This document shows, in pieces, positions 1 to 6,539 of a stretch of 11,907 bases of DNA. Numbering within the stretch: position 1 is the first letter of the stretch; the number at the start of each line of letters is the position of its first letter. The notes beneath the pieces were generated by a model, which saw only the letters and a list, made by a program, of their open reading frames with translations, searched no databases and was not told the DNA's origin. Position numbers and translations under genes: made by a program. The DNA comes from Clostridia bacterium (GTDB lineage Bacteria > Bacillota > Clostridia > Oscillospirales > Butyricicoccaceae): NCBI GenBank assembly GCA_017552495.1, contig JAFZPW010000171.1, forward strand, positions 1 through 11,907, in the 5' to 3' direction.

Positions 1-1448
1 CCCACCATGGTCTCATAGCCCTCGGCAAAATCCACGATGTTGTCGTGAACGCAGGCGGCTCTGGCCGCCGCCTCCACCTCCTCCTGTGTTTTGTCCCGGT
101 CGCCGAAGGCGATGTTGGCCGAGATCGTATCGGAAAAGAGGAAATTATCCTGGGGCACATAGCCGATGGCCCGCCGCAGGTCGGCCAGGGGGATCTCATG
201 CAGCTCCCGCCCGCCGATATAAAGCATATTTTTATCCGGGTCGAAAACGCGCATCATCAGGTTGACCAGCGAGGTTTTGCCGCTGCCGGTGCGTCCCACG
301 ATGCCCAGCGTTTTGCCCCGCTCCAGCTTGAAGCTGACGTGCTCCAGCACGGGCCTGTCCTCACCGGGATAGGCGAAGGTCAGGTCTCTGGCCTCCACCG
401 TGCCGGCCGGGATGCCCCGGGAAACCGCCTCGGGCCCGTCCACGATGTCGGCTCTGGCGTGGAGGATGGTCTCCAGACGCTTCATGGAGGCGCTGCCCTG
501 GGTCATGATGTTGATGATGCGCCCGATGGCCGCCATGGGCCACACCAGCATATTGAGAAACTGCACAAAAGCGGCGAAATTTCCCACCGAAATCCGCCCC
601 AGAATGGCGATATAGCCGCCGTAAGCGATGGCCAGCGCCATGGAAAAGCCCGCCACCATCCGCATAAAGGGGAACATAAAGGCCGCCATGCGGGCCATTT
701 TGATGTTGGCGTCCTGCGCCGCCCGGTTGGAGCGGTCGAAATTGTCCCACTCCCTCCGCTCCTGCACAAAGGCCTTGATGACCTTGATGCCCCCCAGCTT
801 CTCCTGCACGAAGTCAGCCAGATCGGCAAACGCCTCCTGCTTTCTGGTAAAGCGGCGGTGCATCTCGCCGCCCAGCAGCGTGGTGGTCAGCGCCACCAGA
901 ATCAGGGGGATGAAGGCCACCACGCTCAGGCGCACGTCGATGCGGGTCATCATTTTATACAGCGTGGTGGCGCCGATGGTCAGCGTGTCCATGCCCATCA
1001 TCACCGTCACGGCGAACACCATGCGCACCGCCTCGATGTCCGAGGTCATATAGGCCATGATCTCGCCGGCCTTGTGTTCCTGAAAGAAGGCGGCCGAAAG
1101 GGTCTGGAGGTGGCTGTAAAGATCGTTTCGCATATCCCGCTCGATCTTGCGGGCCGAGCCGAAGATGAACCAGCGCCAGAAGATGCGGCCCAAAAAGACC
1201 ACCGCGGCAATGACGGCCAGATGGATGAGCTGCGTCCGCACCAGCGCGGCGGTAAACGCGCCCCGCTCCATGGCGTCGATGGTGTCGCCCACGATCAGGG
1301 GCACGTCGGTTTGCAGTACGTCGATGACGATGAGGATCACGATGCCGATGAGATAATTCCACTTATATTTTTTGATGAATTGCCGGGCATAGGGGCTGGT
1401 GAAGATGCGGAAAATGTTTTCCCGCTTCTTTTTCTGTTGTCCTTCCAA
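1..1448 (-). CDS. ABC exporter half-transporter (MdlB/BmrC type), C-terminus cut by window edge
   Basis: Type IV ABC exporter half-transporter: an N-terminal six-helix membrane domain fused to a nucleotide-binding domain, expected to dimerise in the cytoplasmic membrane and export small molecules or lipids. The visible 482 residues contain the membrane domain (about residues 25-310), then the start of the ATPase domain with Walker A GRTGSGKTS (about 385-393) and the Q-loop VPQDNF (about 431-436); the frame leaves the window at YETMVG, just before the expected LSGGQ signature and Walker B. The start chosen is TTG, preceded by GGAGG nine bases upstream; no ATG lies between it and the upstream stop. 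The N-terminal stretch (DVLQTDVPLIVGDTIDA) resembles the BmrC/YheI-like partner of heterodimeric exporters, so a second half-transporter may follow outside the window. It lies 57 bases after alr on the same strand and is probably co-transcribed. The substrate cannot be told from sequence. Confidence 0.93.
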   Translation of the reverse strand, partial: MEGQQKKKRENIFRIFTSPYARQFIKKYKWNYLIGIVILIVIDVLQTDVPLIVGDTIDAMERGAFTAALVRTQLIHLAVIAAVVFLGRIFWRWFIFGSARKIERDMRNDLYSHLQTLSAAFFQEHKAGEIMAYMTSDIEAVRMVFAVTVMMGMDTLTIGATTLYKMMTRIDVRLSVVAFIPLILVALTTTLLGGEMHRRFTRKQEAFADLADFVQEKLGGIKVIKAFVQERREWDNFDRSNRAAQDANIKMARMAAFMFPFMRMVAGFSMALAIAYGGYIAILGRISVGNFAAFVQFLNMLVWPMAAIGRIINIMTQGSASMKRLETILHARADIVDGPEAVSRGIPAGTVEARDLTFAYPGEDRPVLEHVSFKLERGKTLGIVGRTGSGKTSLVNLMMRVFDPDKNMLYIGGRELHEIPLADLRRAIGYVPQDNFLFSDTISANIAFGDRDKTQEEVEAAARAACVHDNIVDFAEGYETMV

Positions 1449-1505
1449 GGAAAATCGCCTCCGGAATCAGGATGGGGCCGCGCCGCTTGGGGAAAAGCAG
1501 ACGGA

Positions 1506-2654
1506 TCAGGGTTCTTTGTCAAACAGATAGTCCCGGTATTCCACCTCTGCGCCATTTTCAAAATATACGCGGGGCACACGCCGGGGCAGGGCGGCCTGCA
1601 AGCCGTTGCGGTTGAAATTGGTGATGGCGGCGCCCTGCGGATAGGTCATGGCGTCGTGCTCATGGCTGAAGACCACGACCTCGTCGCCAATCTGCACGTC
1701 GGGCACGTCGGTAACGTCGATCATGGCCTGATCCATGCACATCAGCCCCACGATGGGGCACTTCACGTCCTTGACCGAGCACCAGCCCTGATAATGGGAA
1801 AGCGCCCGGGGCGCGCCGTCCACATAGCCGAAGGGCAGCGTGGCGATGCGCCGGTCGTGGTCGGCTTTGTCGTCCAGCCCGTAACCGATGCCCTCGCCGG
1901 CAGGAAGAAGCTGCAAATGAACGATCTCGCTCTTGAGCTGCATCAGCGGTCTGAGGTTGGTGAGATGCGGGTTGAAGCCGTAAAAAAACGAGCCGGGTCG
2001 CACCATGTTATACCGCATCTCGGGATAACGGATGGTGCCGATGCCGTCGTCCAGACTCACATGCGGGAAGGTGATCCCGCGGTTTTGCAGCCCGTCGAGA
2101 AACCACTGAAAGCGGCGCCATTGACCGTAGTCATCCTCCTTGGATTCCAGCGCCAAATGACTGAAGATTCCCACCGGGTCAAGCCCGGGCAGCCTGACGA
2201 TTTCCGCCACCACGTCCAGATTTTCCTCCGTGGGCGCGAAGCCCAGCCGGTGCATTCCGGTGTCGATCTTGATCTGGATTTTGCCGATCTGCCCGGTCTT
2301 CACGCAATCGTCCGAAAGGATCCTGGCCTGGCGCAGAGAACAAATGGTCTGGGTGATGTTATTGGCGGGGCCGCAGCGCAGCAGCCCGTCGGGAGAAAGG
2401 CCCAGCACCAGAATCTCGCCCTCTTTGTGAAAGCGGCGGAGCTCCAGCGCCTCGCTCAGCGCGGCCACGCCAAAATAGCGCAGACCGTATTTCAGCATAT
2501 ATTTCATCATCACCACGGCGCCGTGGCCGTAACAGTCGGCCTTGATGACGGCCATGGGCTCCACGCCGGGGCCAACGGCCTCTCGCAGCACGGCAATATT
2601 GTGCCGGAGATTGTCCAGATTGATCTCTGCGCGGGTGCTCCGCAGATGTTCCAT
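1506..2654 (-). CDS. alr: Alanine racemase
   Basis: PLP-dependent fold III racemase that interconverts L- and D-alanine in the cytoplasm to supply D-alanine for peptidoglycan. The protein is 382 residues, normal for the family. The PLP lysine is K38 in AVIKADCYGHG. The second catalytic base is Y258 in GIGYG. Supporting residues are R136 (GMHRLGF), R219 (YNMVRPG), the GYVDG loop (276-280) and CMDQAMIDVT (306-315). The ATG is preceded by AGGAG about nine bases upstream and by a TATAAT box. One oddity: where most Alr proteins have a loop like ANSAG that helps hold the PLP phosphate, this one reads DDGIG (202-206). All catalytic residues remain, so an active racemase is likely, but broader or altered specificity is possible. 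The ABC exporter follows as the second gene of the operon. Confidence 0.95.
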   Translation of the reverse strand: MEHLRSTRAEINLDNLRHNIAVLREAVGPGVEPMAVIKADCYGHGAVVMMKYMLKYGLRYFGVAALSEALELRRFHKEGEILVLGLSPDGLLRCGPANNITQTICSLRQARILSDDCVKTGQIGKIQIKIDTGMHRLGFAPTEENLDVVAEIVRLPGLDPVGIFSHLALESKEDDYGQWRRFQWFLDGLQNRGITFPHVSLDDGIGTIRYPEMRYNMVRPGSFFYGFNPHLTNLRPLMQLKSEIVHLQLLPAGEGIGYGLDDKADHDRRIATLPFGYVDGAPRALSHYQGWCSVKDVKCPIVGLMCMDQAMIDVTDVPDVQIGDEVVVFSHEHDAMTYPQGAAITNFNRNGLQAALPRRVPRVYFENGAEVEYRDYLFDKEP

Positions 2655-2687
2655 CCCTCTCGCTCCTCTTCTTTTGTCTATTTTTGT

Positions 2688-2693
2688 ATTATA
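2688..2693 (-). promoter_or_regulatory. Putative -10 box of the alr promoter
   Basis: On the minus strand TATAAT lies 33 bases upstream of the alr ATG. No good -35 hexamer is present at 16-18 bases (the hexamer at 17 bases is TTCCTT), so this would be a weak or activator-helped promoter. Bases 2655-2747 hold this and nothing else that I recognise. Confidence 0.5.
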
Positions 2694-2747
2694 CTCCTTT
2701 TTTTCGCAGGAAGGAAGAGGAAATTACAAAAAAATCCGCACCCGCAC

Positions 2748-2931
2748 GCCTTTCTGAAGAAGTCTTAAGTCAGCGCTCCCCATCCTTGACAGGAAAATAT
2801 TTCCACGATATCATATTTACGCATAATATATATCTATTCTTTTCAAAAAATAACGCGAAACAAACATTCTAAAAAGAAGAGGGATAATGCAATTTATGTA
2901 AACGACTGCTGCTTAACAGAAAGGAGGAAGT
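2748..2931. repeat. Direct repeat copy 1: promoter-leader-RBS module
   Basis: This 184-base stretch recurs, with only about five substitutions and one 2-base length difference, at 4480-4661. Similarity begins at GCCTTTCTGAAG and stops abruptly after AAAGGAGGAAGT. Inside, in order, are CTTAAG-centred sequence, a TTGACA/TATCAT promoter, an AT-rich stretch, a stem-forming pair (2837-2845 with 2870-2878; one C-A mismatch in this copy), a four-codon reading frame ATGCAATTTATGTAA (2887-2901), and a strong AAAGGAGG ribosome binding site at the 3' end. In this copy that site leads to no start codon at a useful distance; the secreted-protein gene begins 60 bases later with its own site. Together with the alr promoter and the 60 bases after it, this accounts for the 336-base gap 2655-2990. 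Confidence 0.95.
2786..2814 (+). promoter_or_regulatory. Sigma-A promoter of cassette 1, palindrome in the spacer
   Basis: A perfect -35 TTGACA (2786-2791), a 17-base spacer and -10 TATCAT (2809-2814) lie inside repeat copy 1, pointing at the secreted-protein gene. The spacer starts with the palindrome GGAAAATATTTCC (2792-2804; arms GGAAA and TTTCC), placed where a bound repressor would block RNA polymerase. Transcription would start near 2821, giving a leader of about 170 bases. The operator role is inference. Confidence 0.75.
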
Positions 2932-2990
2932 GCATCATAAAAAGCTTGTGATTTTGCCACTATGCTTGCAAAAAAGAAAAGGAGAATGCT

Positions 2991-3935
2991 ATGAAACTCA
3001 AAAGAACATTTGCTATACTCATGGTCGTTTTTATGCTGATTTGCATGAATCTCAACCCTACCATTAATGCGAAAAAAATTTCAGATTCCAAAAATGCGGT
3101 GAAGAAGCAAAGCTACGAAGACGGCTATAACGACAGTCTTTTATTCGTTGGCTTAACTCATGAGAGATACGAGAAGATGGATGCAACTATGCAAAAGATT
3201 TATGCAGAAATGGATTTGTCGTTTGTTGAGGAAACCAGTCATTACTACAAAGTTATGCAACATAGAGGCACTGACGAAAATCACTATTCTAATCAGTGTG
3301 CACAAGAATCCATAGAGATACAGGAAATCACCCAACAACAATACTTTTTCGAAACAACGGAATATTTAAGAAATGTTGGATATTTTCAAATGTTACAAAC
3401 GTTAAGTTCATCTGAAGACGACACATCTACATCATGGTTGGAAATGACAACTCGTTTAGCTTCTGCTAATACGAATCGGTGGGCTTTATCTAATGATGTA
3501 TCTTGGGTTCAACATGGCACAGGGCTTTATGGTCGTAATACGGATGTTATTGCCTTAGGCATAAATGCGCAATGTTCGATCATTAGTAATAGTGAATATC
3601 TACATCGTCATTGTACGCTTTGGGACCCTGAACCTAGTATTCCCATGATCGATGTAGACTATTATCCTACTGTTCAAGTAAAAAGCGCTGCTGGATATGC
3701 CTCTTATTATGATGTAGAATCCATAGAGATCAATAACGATGTATATTTTCTTGTTGCTCTAACGACGAACAACAGTAATGCAACAGTAATTGATGGCTAT
3801 GGTTTTTACCTAAGACGAAATACCGTCGTTACGCCTTCAATAAGCTTCGGCACAGGTGGTTCCAGTATATCCCTTTCTCCGTCGACGGGTTGGAGCGCTG
3901 CACCGAGCACACATGTTCAGTTGTTTTTAGATTAA
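2991..3935 (+). CDS. Secreted protein of unknown function
   Basis: I do not recognise this 314-residue protein. It begins with a clear signal peptide: basic start MKLKR, hydrophobic core to about residue 21, likely cleavage after TINA (residue 27), so the mature part is exported. After the signal comes a polar, acidic region with an amphipathic stretch around HERYEKMDATMQKIYAEMD and many Tyr and Gln. The second half is rich in Asn, Ser, Thr and aromatic residues (for example SISFGTGGSSISLSPSTGW near the end) and looks like a beta-rich extracellular domain. There are few cysteines after the signal and no sortase LPxTG motif or C-terminal anchor. ATG was chosen because AAGGAG lies six bases upstream. 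Composition is clearly more AT-rich than alr or pta. It is the first gene of cassette 1; a membrane-protein gene follows after 25 bases. An envelope or host-facing role is only a guess. Confidence 0.88.
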   Translation: MKLKRTFAILMVVFMLICMNLNPTINAKKISDSKNAVKKQSYEDGYNDSLLFVGLTHERYEKMDATMQKIYAEMDLSFVEETSHYYKVMQHRGTDENHYSNQCAQESIEIQEITQQQYFFETTEYLRNVGYFQMLQTLSSSEDDTSTSWLEMTTRLASANTNRWALSNDVSWVQHGTGLYGRNTDVIALGINAQCSIISNSEYLHRHCTLWDPEPSIPMIDVDYYPTVQVKSAAGYASYYDVESIEINNDVYFLVALTTNNSNATVIDGYGFYLRRNTVVTPSISFGTGGSSISLSPSTGWSAAPSTHVQLFLD

Positions 3936-3960
3936 CCAAATTCAGGTGGGGAGGCTATGT

Positions 3961-4389
3961 ATGAAAGTCGACTTTTTCCTCTTTGGCCCGATATGCGCAA
4001 CTATGTCAGGCATTATGAGTTCTTTTATCAGCATTGCGGAAAGCTTTTTGCTCAAAGGGTGGGTTTCCATTCTATGCTGGATATGTAACGCACTAGCAAT
4101 CCTCGTGGGCACCATTTTTCTTTGCTTTGCCGGATTTCGACAAAACATCAAGCGCTTAAAACGGCTCATCATCGGGATTTGCTGTGTTTTCTCCGCGACA
4201 CGAATCGCGTTGTTTCTAGAAAACACATGGTTTTTGACACATAAATACAACCTGCGCGATAGCGAAGTAGAAAGTCTCATGAAAGGAAACCTATTCTCCG
4301 CCGGAGGGCTCATCCCATTCTTGGCCGCAATGCTTTTGATCGTTCTGTGTGTCGTTTTTATGCTACGTTGTGAAAAAAACGACCCGTAA
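3961..4389 (+). CDS. Small four-helix membrane protein, unknown function
   Basis: A 142-residue integral membrane protein with four hydrophobic segments, at about residues 5-30, 33-58, 69-90 and 114-135. A short basic stretch (FRQNIKRLKR) follows the second segment, and a hydrophilic stretch with charged residues (HKYNLRDSEVESLMKG) lies between the third and fourth. By the positive-inside rule the basic stretch would be cytoplasmic. I do not recognise the family. ATG at 3961 is chosen because GGGGAGG sits about six bases before it; an in-frame GTG further upstream (3946) would overlap that site and lacks its own. It follows the secreted-protein gene by 25 bases and shares its promoter, so the two probably work together, for example as exported factor plus membrane partner. 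That pairing is inference from position only. Confidence 0.75.
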   Translation: MKVDFFLFGPICATMSGIMSSFISIAESFLLKGWVSILCWICNALAILVGTIFLCFAGFRQNIKRLKRLIIGICCVFSATRIALFLENTWFLTHKYNLRDSEVESLMKGNLFSAGGLIPFLAAMLLIVLCVVFMLRCEKNDP

Positions 4390-4431
4390 AAAACATGTTT
4401 CGAAAAACGGATGTTCCGTTGTGGAAAGGAG

Positions 4432-4478
4432 GGCTCCCCATGAAAAAACATCTCGTTCGGAGCCGTTTTCCTTCTTTG
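4432..4478 (+). terminator. Possible weak terminator after cassette 1
   Basis: Inverted repeat GGCTCC (4432-4437) with GGAGCC (4459-4464), a 21-base loop, then a pyrimidine-rich tail GTTTTCCTTCTTT. The six-base stem and long loop make it marginal, but no better stop signal is visible between cassette 1 and repeat copy 2. Confidence 0.3.
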
Positions 4479-4583
4479 TGCCTTTCTGAAGAAGTCTTAA
4501 GTCAGCGCTCCCCATCCTTGACAGGAAAATATTTCCATGATATCATATTTATATATAATATATCTATTCTTTTCAAAAAATAA
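4440..4583 (+). pseudogene. Truncated reading frame running into repeat copy 2
   Basis: A 47-codon frame opens with ATG six bases after AAGGAGGG, a good ribosome binding site, and starts MKKHLVRSRFPSLC, which resembles the first residues of a signal peptide. At base 4480 it enters the repeat element and from there reads repeat sequence (LSEEVLSQRSPSL) until a stop. The simplest reading is that a gene start was cut by insertion or recombination of the repeat module, leaving a remnant. It could equally be a chance frame. Confidence 0.3.
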
Positions 4584-4661
4584 CGCGAAACAAACAGTCT
4601 GAAAAGAAGAGGGATAATGCAATTTATGTAAACGACTGCTGCTTAACAGAAAGGAGGAAGT
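4480..4661. repeat. Direct repeat copy 2: promoter-leader-RBS module
   Basis: Second copy of the element at 2748-2931, 182 bases. The promoter hexamers, spacer palindrome, four-codon leader frame (4617-4631) and terminal AAAGGAGGAAG are all kept. The leader stem is perfect here: nine bases at 4567-4575 pair with 4600-4608, where copy 1 has a mismatch. Most of the few differences fall in the AT-rich stretch after the -10 box and in the loop side of this stem. Sequence before and after the repeat is unrelated between the copies. With the remnant frame before it and the mini-frame after it, this accounts for the 362-base gap 4390-4751. Confidence 0.95.
4518..4546 (+). promoter_or_regulatory. Sigma-A promoter of cassette 2, same palindrome in the spacer
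   Basis: TTGACA (4518-4523), 17-base spacer, TATCAT (4541-4546). The spacer again begins with GGAAAATATTTCC (4524-4536); the only spacer change from copy 1 is one C-to-T outside the palindrome. Predicted start near 4553, leader about 200 bases to the amidase gene. Identity of promoter and palindrome in both copies implies shared control of the two cassettes. Confidence 0.75.
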
Positions 4662-4736
4662 ATGTACCGAAAAACAACGCGGTCATTTTTCCATTGCATC
4701 ACGGCAGAAGGAATCAACCCGTTATTACACACATGA
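4662..4736 (+). CDS. Possible 24-residue leader peptide or gene remnant
   Basis: Directly after repeat copy 2, the terminal AAAGGAGG site is followed four to five bases later by ATG and a 24-codon frame (MYRKTTRSFFHC...NPLLHT) that stops 15 bases before the amidase start. It has no counterpart after copy 1. It could be a translated leader coupled to the amidase gene, or the stub of an older gene that once used this ribosome binding site. There is no homology evidence for either. Confidence 0.25.
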   Translation: MYRKTTRSFFHCITAEGINPLLHT

Positions 4737-4751
4737 ACTGAAAGGAGAAAA

Positions 4752-5915
4752 ATGATGAAAAGAATAAAATCTCAAAATCTGCTCTGCTTGCTTCTCGCCT
4801 TATCAGCCATTCTGAGCTGTGCAACAACAATTTTTGCCGCTGGAAGCCATGCAGGAAACAATCCCTCAACAAATTTGGATTTGGAAAATGCCGTAATTGA
4901 TGAAGTCTGTAAGCGCGTCGTTGAAAGCTATGCGGAATACTATACGATTCCAAAAATACATGCCGAAATAACTAAGACCGAGCAGAAACGAGATGGTGAG
5001 TTCTATTTTGTTGATGTTAGCTTTACTAAGATTCTGTTAGCATCTAATGCATCCGAGTTGCCGTATATCCAGGGAATGGAAGACGCCGCGAAAACAATCA
5101 AAGATACCTCGTTAAAATCAGAAATTCAAAGAGAAATTGATGCACGGAAACTTGAAATAAATGATTTGTATATTGGGGCCGAACAAGAAGAAACCGCAAG
5201 CTTTTGCTTCTTTTTTCCAAAAGCAAGCATCAAAGCAACCACTCCGGAATGCACCATGCTCTTTATGAGCGAATTCGGAGAAATGGATATGGCAGCCTTT
5301 TCCCCGGAATCCAGAGAATCTTTATATGAAGCCGGAAAAGCGAGCGTTTCTTTATTTCCACAAAAACAGCCTGCGAATCGTGATGTTTCATCAACAAAAA
5401 CAAATCCGAGCGACGCAACAGATTATGACAGAATTGATGCAAGGGATTATGTGAGAACCTATTCCTGCGGAACATGCACAACAAGTCCTCATAGCTGTCG
5501 CAATACGAGTTATACGTTTTTTAACGGAGCAGATTGCGCCAACTTTGTATCCCAAGCAATCCACTATGGCGGGATCAGTACAGAAACCAATTGGGAGCCG
5601 TATACAATAACATGGATAAATACAGGATTTAACCCAGAATATTATGGATTGGTGGAATATATGGCAGATCAAGGTTTCTTCTTTGAAACAGCAAATAAAT
5701 ACAAAGCATTTGCCGGTAGTATTATTTACTGGAATCAGCAGTCACATGTGGGAATGGTAGATGCAAATGACACCGTTACCATGACCTATTGCGCCCATAC
5801 CAGTGACCGAAAATCTGCGTCATTCAAGAATTGGACAGGAGCAACTTCAGATACAGATGTCAAATTTTTTGTTCCCGTGTGGGACTCGTACGCAAATCAA
5901 TATACTCCGCAGTAA
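4752..5915 (+). CDS. Secreted Amidase_6-type cysteine amidase/peptidase
   Basis: A 387-residue exported protein with a C-terminal domain of the putative amidase family Amidase_6 (PF12671), related in fold to NlpC/P60-like cysteine hydrolases. Signal peptide: KRIK, hydrophobic core, likely cleavage after TIFA (residue 29). Residues about 40-215 form an N-terminal region I cannot name, followed by a Ser/Thr/Asn-rich linker. The catalytic domain starts at YDRIDARDYV (225-234). The nucleophile is C262 in DCANFVSQ, and the likely histidine is H332 in SHVGMV, followed by YCAHTSDR (346-353). The substrate is unknown; a cell-wall peptide or a secreted peptide are both reasonable. Unusual: a short Cys-rich segment (C239, C242, C249) just before the nucleophile, suggesting disulfides. 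Start: AAGGAG precedes two adjacent ATGs (4752, 4755); the second has better spacing. First gene of cassette 2, with AT-rich composition. Confidence 0.87.
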   Translation: MMKRIKSQNLLCLLLALSAILSCATTIFAAGSHAGNNPSTNLDLENAVIDEVCKRVVESYAEYYTIPKIHAEITKTEQKRDGEFYFVDVSFTKILLASNASELPYIQGMEDAAKTIKDTSLKSEIQREIDARKLEINDLYIGAEQEETASFCFFFPKASIKATTPECTMLFMSEFGEMDMAAFSPESRESLYEAGKASVSLFPQKQPANRDVSSTKTNPSDATDYDRIDARDYVRTYSCGTCTTSPHSCRNTSYTFFNGADCANFVSQAIHYGGISTETNWEPYTITWINTGFNPEYYGLVEYMADQGFFFETANKYKAFAGSIIYWNQQSHVGMVDANDTVTMTYCAHTSDRKSASFKNWTGATSDTDVKFFVPVWDSYANQYTPQ

Positions 5916-5949
5916 AAAATGAAATGTCAATGTTAGGAGGTGTTTGGCC

Positions 5950-6399
5950 ATGAATAAACGATGGCTGTGTCTGCTGGTTGCGCTGTTCTTGTTTATGTTC
6001 CCCGCTCAAGGCTGCAGCCAAAAGGATCCAGTGGAACGCTATGAAAACCAAACGTTCGGCGTCCAAATGGAGCTGCCGGCTGCATGGAAAGGCCATTACG
6101 ACATACAAGAAGACGACACCCCTCAGTTTCAGCGCCTGATGATTGGTTTCTTATACCCTCCGTCATGGTGGGGCATATTGGGCTGGATCGAGAAACGCCC
6201 CGTACAGCAATGGGAAGCCGAAGGGCGCGGAGAACTGATCCCGACGGAATATAAGATGCTTGGCGAAACAGACGGATATGTCTATGTTTTGGTATTTCCG
6301 GGCGACGTCTATTATGATCCCGAAAATGCGGAACAAACACACCTGTATGAAGAAATGCGGAACGATCTTTTAAACACGGTCCGCTGGAAGTTTTCATGA
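5950..6399 (+). CDS. Small putative lipoprotein, unknown function
   Basis: A 149-residue protein with an export signal (MNKRW, then a hydrophobic core) ending in FPAQGCSQ. The Cys after Gly in that position is lipobox-like but not canonical, since -2 is Gln and -3 is Ala, so membrane anchoring through Cys22 is likely rather than certain. The mature part contains ENQTFGVQMELPAAWKG, a pattern seen in many small Firmicute lipoproteins whose domain begins with a short 'natural fold' strand before an LP..W motif, and it is rich in Trp and Tyr. I cannot name a family. ATG at 5950 is chosen because AGGAGG ends nine bases before it; an in-frame TTG at 5944 is too close to that site. It lies 34 bases after the amidase gene and shares its promoter, so it may be the amidase's surface partner. 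Its base composition is nearer to the flanking chromosome than the rest of the island. Confidence 0.75.
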   Translation: MNKRWLCLLVALFLFMFPAQGCSQKDPVERYENQTFGVQMELPAAWKGHYDIQEDDTPQFQRLMIGFLYPPSWWGILGWIEKRPVQQWEAEGRGELIPTEYKMLGETDGYVYVLVFPGDVYYDPENAEQTHLYEEMRNDLLNTVRWKFS

Positions 6400-6455
6400 A
6401 GCGGGATCATCTTTTCTTTTTCGCCCTGCGAGGCGCAAAAACCCCGCCGAAAGGC

Positions 6456-6484
6456 TTGCAACTCGGATTTCTCCGTGATAAAAT
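6456..6484 (+). promoter_or_regulatory. Promoter of pta
   Basis: TTGCAA (6456-6461), 17-base spacer, TAAAAT (6479-6484), giving a start near 6491 and a leader of about 50 bases. I see no convincing intrinsic terminator between the lipoprotein stop and this promoter. Confidence 0.6.
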
Positions 6485-6539
6485 AAGCGTTAGGCCAAGT
6501 TTCCGACACGTTTAATTTTATCATATGGAGGCATTCAAA

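Noticed and set aside
45..2768. A 907-codon open frame on the plus strand
   Set aside because: It is antisense to alr and the ABC exporter, whose proteins are plainly recognisable. The translation is His/Gly/Arg-rich low-complexity text typical of the opposite strand of GC-rich genes.
2930..2990. GTG at 2930 after repeat copy 1 as the start of a small gene
   Set aside because: It is only two bases after GGAGG, too close for normal initiation, and the frame runs out of phase into the secreted-protein gene.
3942..4451. A 169-codon minus-strand frame opposite the four-helix membrane protein
   Set aside because: No ribosome binding site or recognisable pattern, while the plus-strand frame has clear membrane helices, a ribosome binding site and operon spacing.
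2748..4661. The repeat pair as an insertion sequence or transposon ends
   Set aside because: The copies are in direct orientation, have no terminal inverted repeats or target-site duplication that I can see, and no transposase or recombinase lies between them.
6420..6447. Hairpin-like CGCC...GGCG flanked by T and A runs before pta
   Set aside because: Only four clean pairs and a bulge, and the run following the stem is A-rich rather than T-rich on either strand, so it does not support termination.
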